Origin: Dipylidium caninum
Lineage: Eukaryota > Platyhelminthes > Cestoda > Cyclophyllidea > Dipylidiidae
Reading direction: 5' to 3'
NCBI GenBank assembly: GCA_017562135.1
Contig: QEYB01001217.1
Location: 310,001-374,000 of the forward strand
Length of the DNA stretch: 64,000 nucleotides
The stretch's first letter is position 1. Each line of letters opens with the position of its first letter. Positions 63,340 through 64,000 of this stretch are shown piece by piece. The notes below the pieces were generated by a model that was not told the origin of the DNA, did not search any database, and saw only the letters and a list, made by a program, of their open reading frames with translations. Both the position numbers and the translations under genes were made by a program.

Positions 63340-64000
63340 GTAAGATACGTTGAATTCGTTCTTTTAACGCGGGCAAACTGAATTTTTTACGTTTACCGAC
63401 CCATGTCGATTCAACGTAAATGTTACAGATGACTTTTGTGGTATGCAGGCGGTTTCTTGTAAGTTGAAGATGGCATTTTTAAACAGTGTTTCGGCGGTTA
63501 CTTTTTATTCTTGTCTGGCAACCGGCCGTCTTTTTTAAGTTCAATTTAAACGTCTGTCGTATATGGACCTTTGGAACGTTCATTAGAGTAATTTCCTTTG
63601 GTCTTTGGCCCTTAAAAGACTCTCTCCGGAATGGACTGTTACTAAATTAAATAAAATGTTACTGAAATAATTGACTTAGACATATATTTAATTGACATTA
63701 ACTTGAGGATGTTCATGTGACTAAAGACTTCTATCTGTCAGCATCTATTGCAAGAGTCATTGAGGAATTTTCCATTTCCGTGCCTTTCGCTTCCAAAATG
63801 TATTTTGTCCAAACTTGGGTCACGGATGGCTATACGATTCGCCTTGTTCTCGCCTTCGCGTATGCTTTTTTGATCGACGTGTTTTGTGGGAAGGGGACTG
63901 TGGTTGAAACAAGCGGTTTGAATACTATCAACATTTGGGGTCGTTTGCAACCATTAGACGTAAACACACACCCTTGAAGTCGGGCGACTTCAGCTGTAGA

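Noticed and set aside
1..64000. CRISPR arrays, insertion sequences, rRNA or tRNA genes, viral genes, toxin genes
   Set aside because: None seen by eye. The window is eukaryotic, and no periodic spacer array, transposase, reverse transcriptase or cloverleaf was recognised; a tRNAscan or RepeatMasker run could still find weak cases.

Overview
This is animal nuclear DNA, most likely from a parasitic flatworm and probably a tapeworm. The inference rests on spliced genes with GT-AG introns, several only 29 to 41 bases long; two tandem, divergent LC8-type dynein light chains of the kind expanded in flatworms; no bacterial gene organisation; and long, relatively GC-rich intergenic stretches next to compact genes. 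The species was not identified.

Layout, left to right. A lone internal exon of an unrecognised minus-strand gene lies at 196-359. A complete seven-exon ABHD4/5-type lipid hydrolase runs 2905-6990 (+). A SETD4 SET-domain methyltransferase is at 7690-9056 (-). A PACRG-family axonemal protein is at 10091-11619 (+), with one frame break in a T run. Two tandem dynein light chains follow at 13315-13684 and 14618-14990 (+). About 9.6 kb with almost no recognisable coding sequence leads to DNAJC11 at 24689-27011 (+), whose J domain lacks the HPD segment. Next come a cysteine-rich, single-pass membrane protein at about 30201-31978 (+) that I cannot assign, and an approximately 400-base dispersed repeat present twice in the same orientation (28215-28612 and 33541-33943).

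The right half is more gene-dense. SLC39A7 (ZIP7) zinc transporter, 36429-38779 (-), and the spliceosomal cyclophilin CWC27, 39385-42695 (-), are followed by a damaged BPL_N/GATase-like gene at 44486-45655 (-). A large CARMIL-type LRR actin regulator, 46488-58468 (+), then NR2C2AP, 59307-59717 (-), and the 5' half of SLC12A9, 60965 to beyond the window (+), complete the set.

These are unrelated housekeeping genes and do not form one pathway or operon. Common themes are cilium or microtubule functions (PACRG, dynein light chains), mitochondria or lipid metabolism (DNAJC11, ABHD4/5), membrane transport (ZIP7, SLC12A9) and divergent head-to-head promoters (possible small TM gene/CWC27, unknown exon/CARMIL, NR2C2AP/SLC12A9). 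Exon boundaries were placed by eye from reading frame, splice signals and remembered family alignments. Boundaries whose phases close exactly are given as such; the rest are marked uncertain.
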